Of a stretch of 64,000 nt of DNA, positions 63,001 through 64,000 are shown one piece after another; position 1 is the stretch's first letter, and each line of letters starts with the position of its first letter. The notes beneath the pieces were generated by a model. It did no database searches, had not been told where the DNA came from, and worked only from the letters and a program-made list of their open reading frames with translations. The DNA comes from Hevea brasiliensis (taxonomy: Eukaryota > Streptophyta > Magnoliopsida > Malpighiales > Euphorbiaceae). Where the stretch lies: the NCBI RefSeq assembly GCF_030052815.1, contig NC_079495.1, forward strand, positions 54,104,773 to 54,168,772. The letters are read 5' to 3'. A program made the position numbers and the translations under genes.

Positions 63001-63795
63001 TGTATAGACCAAGACATGGTCAATTTACTAAAGCTGGACAGATTGCACCTTTAGTGCAAAATTTGGTCAATTTTAGGTCAAATTTAGTTCTGGCAATTTT
63101 GGTACCCGAACTAGTGCAAGTTATTTGACTTAGTTCTTGCCATTTTTGTGCTTTGGTGTCTTCATAAGAATTGTAGGTCTATGTCATATTGCACTCTGGG
63201 CAAAATTTCAGGTCATTCTGAGTTGTATAGACCAAGTTATTGTCAATTTACTAAAGATGGACAGATTACACCTTTAGTGCAAAATTTGGTCAATTTCGGG
63301 TCATATTTAGTTCTGGCAGTGTTGGTACCAGAACTTGTACAAGCTATTTGACTTGGTTCTTGATATTTTTGGGCTTTGGTGTCTACATAAGAATTGTAGC
63401 TCTATGTCATATTGCACTCTGGGCAAAATTTCAGGTCATTCTGAGTTGTATAGACCATGATATGGTCAATTAACTAAAGCTGGACAGATTGCACCTTTAG
63501 TGCAAAATTTGGTCAATTTTAGGTCACATTTAGTTCTGGCAGTTTTGGCACCCAAACTTGTCCAAGCTTTGTGACTTTGTTGTTGCCTTTTTTGGGCTTT
63601 GGTGTCTTCATAAGAATTGTAGCTCTATGTCTTGTTGCACTCTGGGTAAAATTTCAGGTCATTCTGAGTTGTATAGACCAAGACATGGTCAATTTGCTAA
63701 AGCTAGACAGATTGCACCTTTAGTGCAAAATTTGGTCAATTTTAGGTCAAATTTAGTTCAGGCAGTTTTGGTACCCGAATTTCTGCAAGTTATTT
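60018..63795 (+). repeat. Satellite block 14: about 17 monomers, E/A-rich
   Basis: Class order: B, C, E, E, A, B, C, E, E, A, short B, C, A, E, A, A, D. Starts are near 60018, 60240, 60463, 60686, 60909, 61132, 61354, 61577, 61800, 62023, 62246, 62458, 62681, 62904, 63127, 63350 and 63573. The series B-C-E-E-A occurs twice in succession (60018 and 61132), 1,114 bp apart. So here a different five-member unit, with E in place of D, is being repeated. Confidence 0.68.
62246..62457 (+). repeat. Shortened B monomer with private 10-bp deletion, second copy
   Basis: It has the same length (212 bp), the same lost taagaattgt, and the same words cttagctctttcc, ggctttgcatc, ttgtataaaccaag and ttagtacaaaa as the copy at 12857. 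The junction upstream (gtgcaaggtatttgac) is also shared. The monomers further upstream differ, so the shared block is about 0.3 kb. Confidence 0.85.
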
Positions 63796-64000
63796 GACTT
63801 GTTTTTTTCCATTTTTGAGCTTTGGTGTCTTAATAAGAATTGTAGCTCTATGTCTTATTGCACTGTGGGCAAAATTTCAGGTCATTCTGAGTTGTATAGA
63901 CCAAGATATGGTCAATTTACTAAAGCTGGACAGATTGCACCTTTAGTGCAAAATTTGGTCAATTTTAGGTCACATTTAGTTCTGGCAGTTTTGGCACCCA
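63796..64000 (+). repeat. Partial satellite monomer at the right edge (C start, E-like end)
   Basis: It starts gacttgtttttttcc with tttttgagc and gtcttaataag, like the copy at 32417. It ends ggcaccca, an E-like end, so it appears to be a C/E hybrid. The array clearly continues beyond the window. Confidence 0.75.

Larger units (their letters stand above)
1..64000 (+). repeat. Satellite DNA array, 223-bp monomer in a 5-monomer (about 1,114-bp) higher-order repeat
   Basis: Every part of the window aligns to one 223-bp unit. I set the unit start at the junction word gacttggttc and the end at gtgcaagctattt. The unit recurs at 222-223 bp spacing from end to end, always in the same orientation, interrupted only by 100 N. 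The consensus is about 38% GC and holds one CpG. Five monomer classes (A to E) succeed one another in a fixed cycle, which makes the HOR. No inverted monomer, transposon-like insert or unique sequence was seen. This is what large eukaryotic satellite arrays look like. Centromeric, pericentromeric or subtelomeric location is inference only. I do not recognise the satellite family or species. Confidence 0.97.

Noticed and set aside
596..63797. More than a hundred similar open frames of 60-95 codons on the plus strand
   Set aside because: The same frame of the monomer is open in each copy, most start with TTG at the monomer end, and nearly all stop at the TGA of the junction word tatttgac. The 223-bp period shifts the frame by one in each copy, neighbouring frames overlap by about 17 bases, and changes between copies are not biased to silent sites. 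They are satellite by-products, not a protein family.
1..64000. CRISPR array
   Set aside because: Spacing is regular, but the whole 223-bp unit is repeated. There are no short repeats separated by unique spacers and no cas-like genes.
1..64000. CENP-B box in the monomer
   Set aside because: The acccgaa/ttcgggt word has a TTCG core, but the second CG-rich half at the required spacing is missing in all classes inspected.
1..64000. Tandem ribosomal, tRNA or histone gene cluster
   Set aside because: The unit is too short for rDNA, no tRNA A/B box pair or cloverleaf was recognised, and no conserved coding sequence is present.
1..64000. Defence system, phage or other bacterial gene cluster
   Set aside because: There is no gene-like coding region, ribosome binding site or operon layout. 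The composition and layout are those of eukaryotic satellite DNA.

Overview
The whole 64 kb is one tandem satellite DNA array from a eukaryotic genome. I find no supportable gene, RNA gene, CRISPR array, transposon or bacterial-type operon. The basic monomer is about 223 bp and 38% GC by hand count of the consensus. All copies lie head to tail in the same orientation. There are roughly 286 complete monomers plus a partial copy at each edge. A run of exactly 100 N (23768-23867) marks a scaffold gap inside a monomer, which fits a draft or scaffolded assembly of a repeat-rich chromosome region. A centromeric, pericentromeric or other heterochromatic location is plausible, but the sequence does not prove it. 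I cannot name the species.

Monomers fall into five recurrent classes, called A to E here and told apart by short diagnostic words at both ends. Class A opens ttcttgccatttttgggc, then tgtctNcataag and a later catattgc. B opens ttctttccattttttggc then ttggtgtc. C has gtcttaataag. D opens ttcttgccttttttgggc and has attgtactc. E has gtcttcattag. Classes follow each other in the order A-B-C-D-E, giving a higher-order repeat (HOR) of 1,114 bp (223+222+223+223+223). B is one base shorter than the others.

Layout: 1-12856 is an older, scrambled HOR with many skipped classes. 12857-23767 is the most irregular part, with small deletions, odd class order and the gap at its end. 24175-31971 holds seven consecutive 5-monomer HOR units of 1,113-1,114 bp, some nearly identical, and is the homogenised core. 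31972-33084 is one HOR length with disturbed class order. 33085-39540 is again regular (five units plus A-B-C-D). 39541-53342 keeps the cycle with frequent extra A monomers and skips. 53343-57127 is strongly enriched in A and E types. 57128-64000 is mixed and shares rare variants with 12.8-14.2 kb and 32-34.4 kb.

The open reading frames of 60-128 codons that tile the window are a by-product of the repeat. The same frame is open in every copy, most begin with TTG rather than ATG, and nearly all end at the TGA in the monomer junction. The 223-bp period is not divisible by three. They are not annotated as genes.

The main biological content is the array's architecture: the HOR, in-register chimeric monomers, rare variants shared between distant parts, a possible ancient internal duplication in the monomer, a conserved dyad, and decay of the single consensus CpG. 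Monomer classes and boundaries were assigned by eye. Boundaries should be good to a few bases, and class strings in the irregular blocks may contain a few errors.
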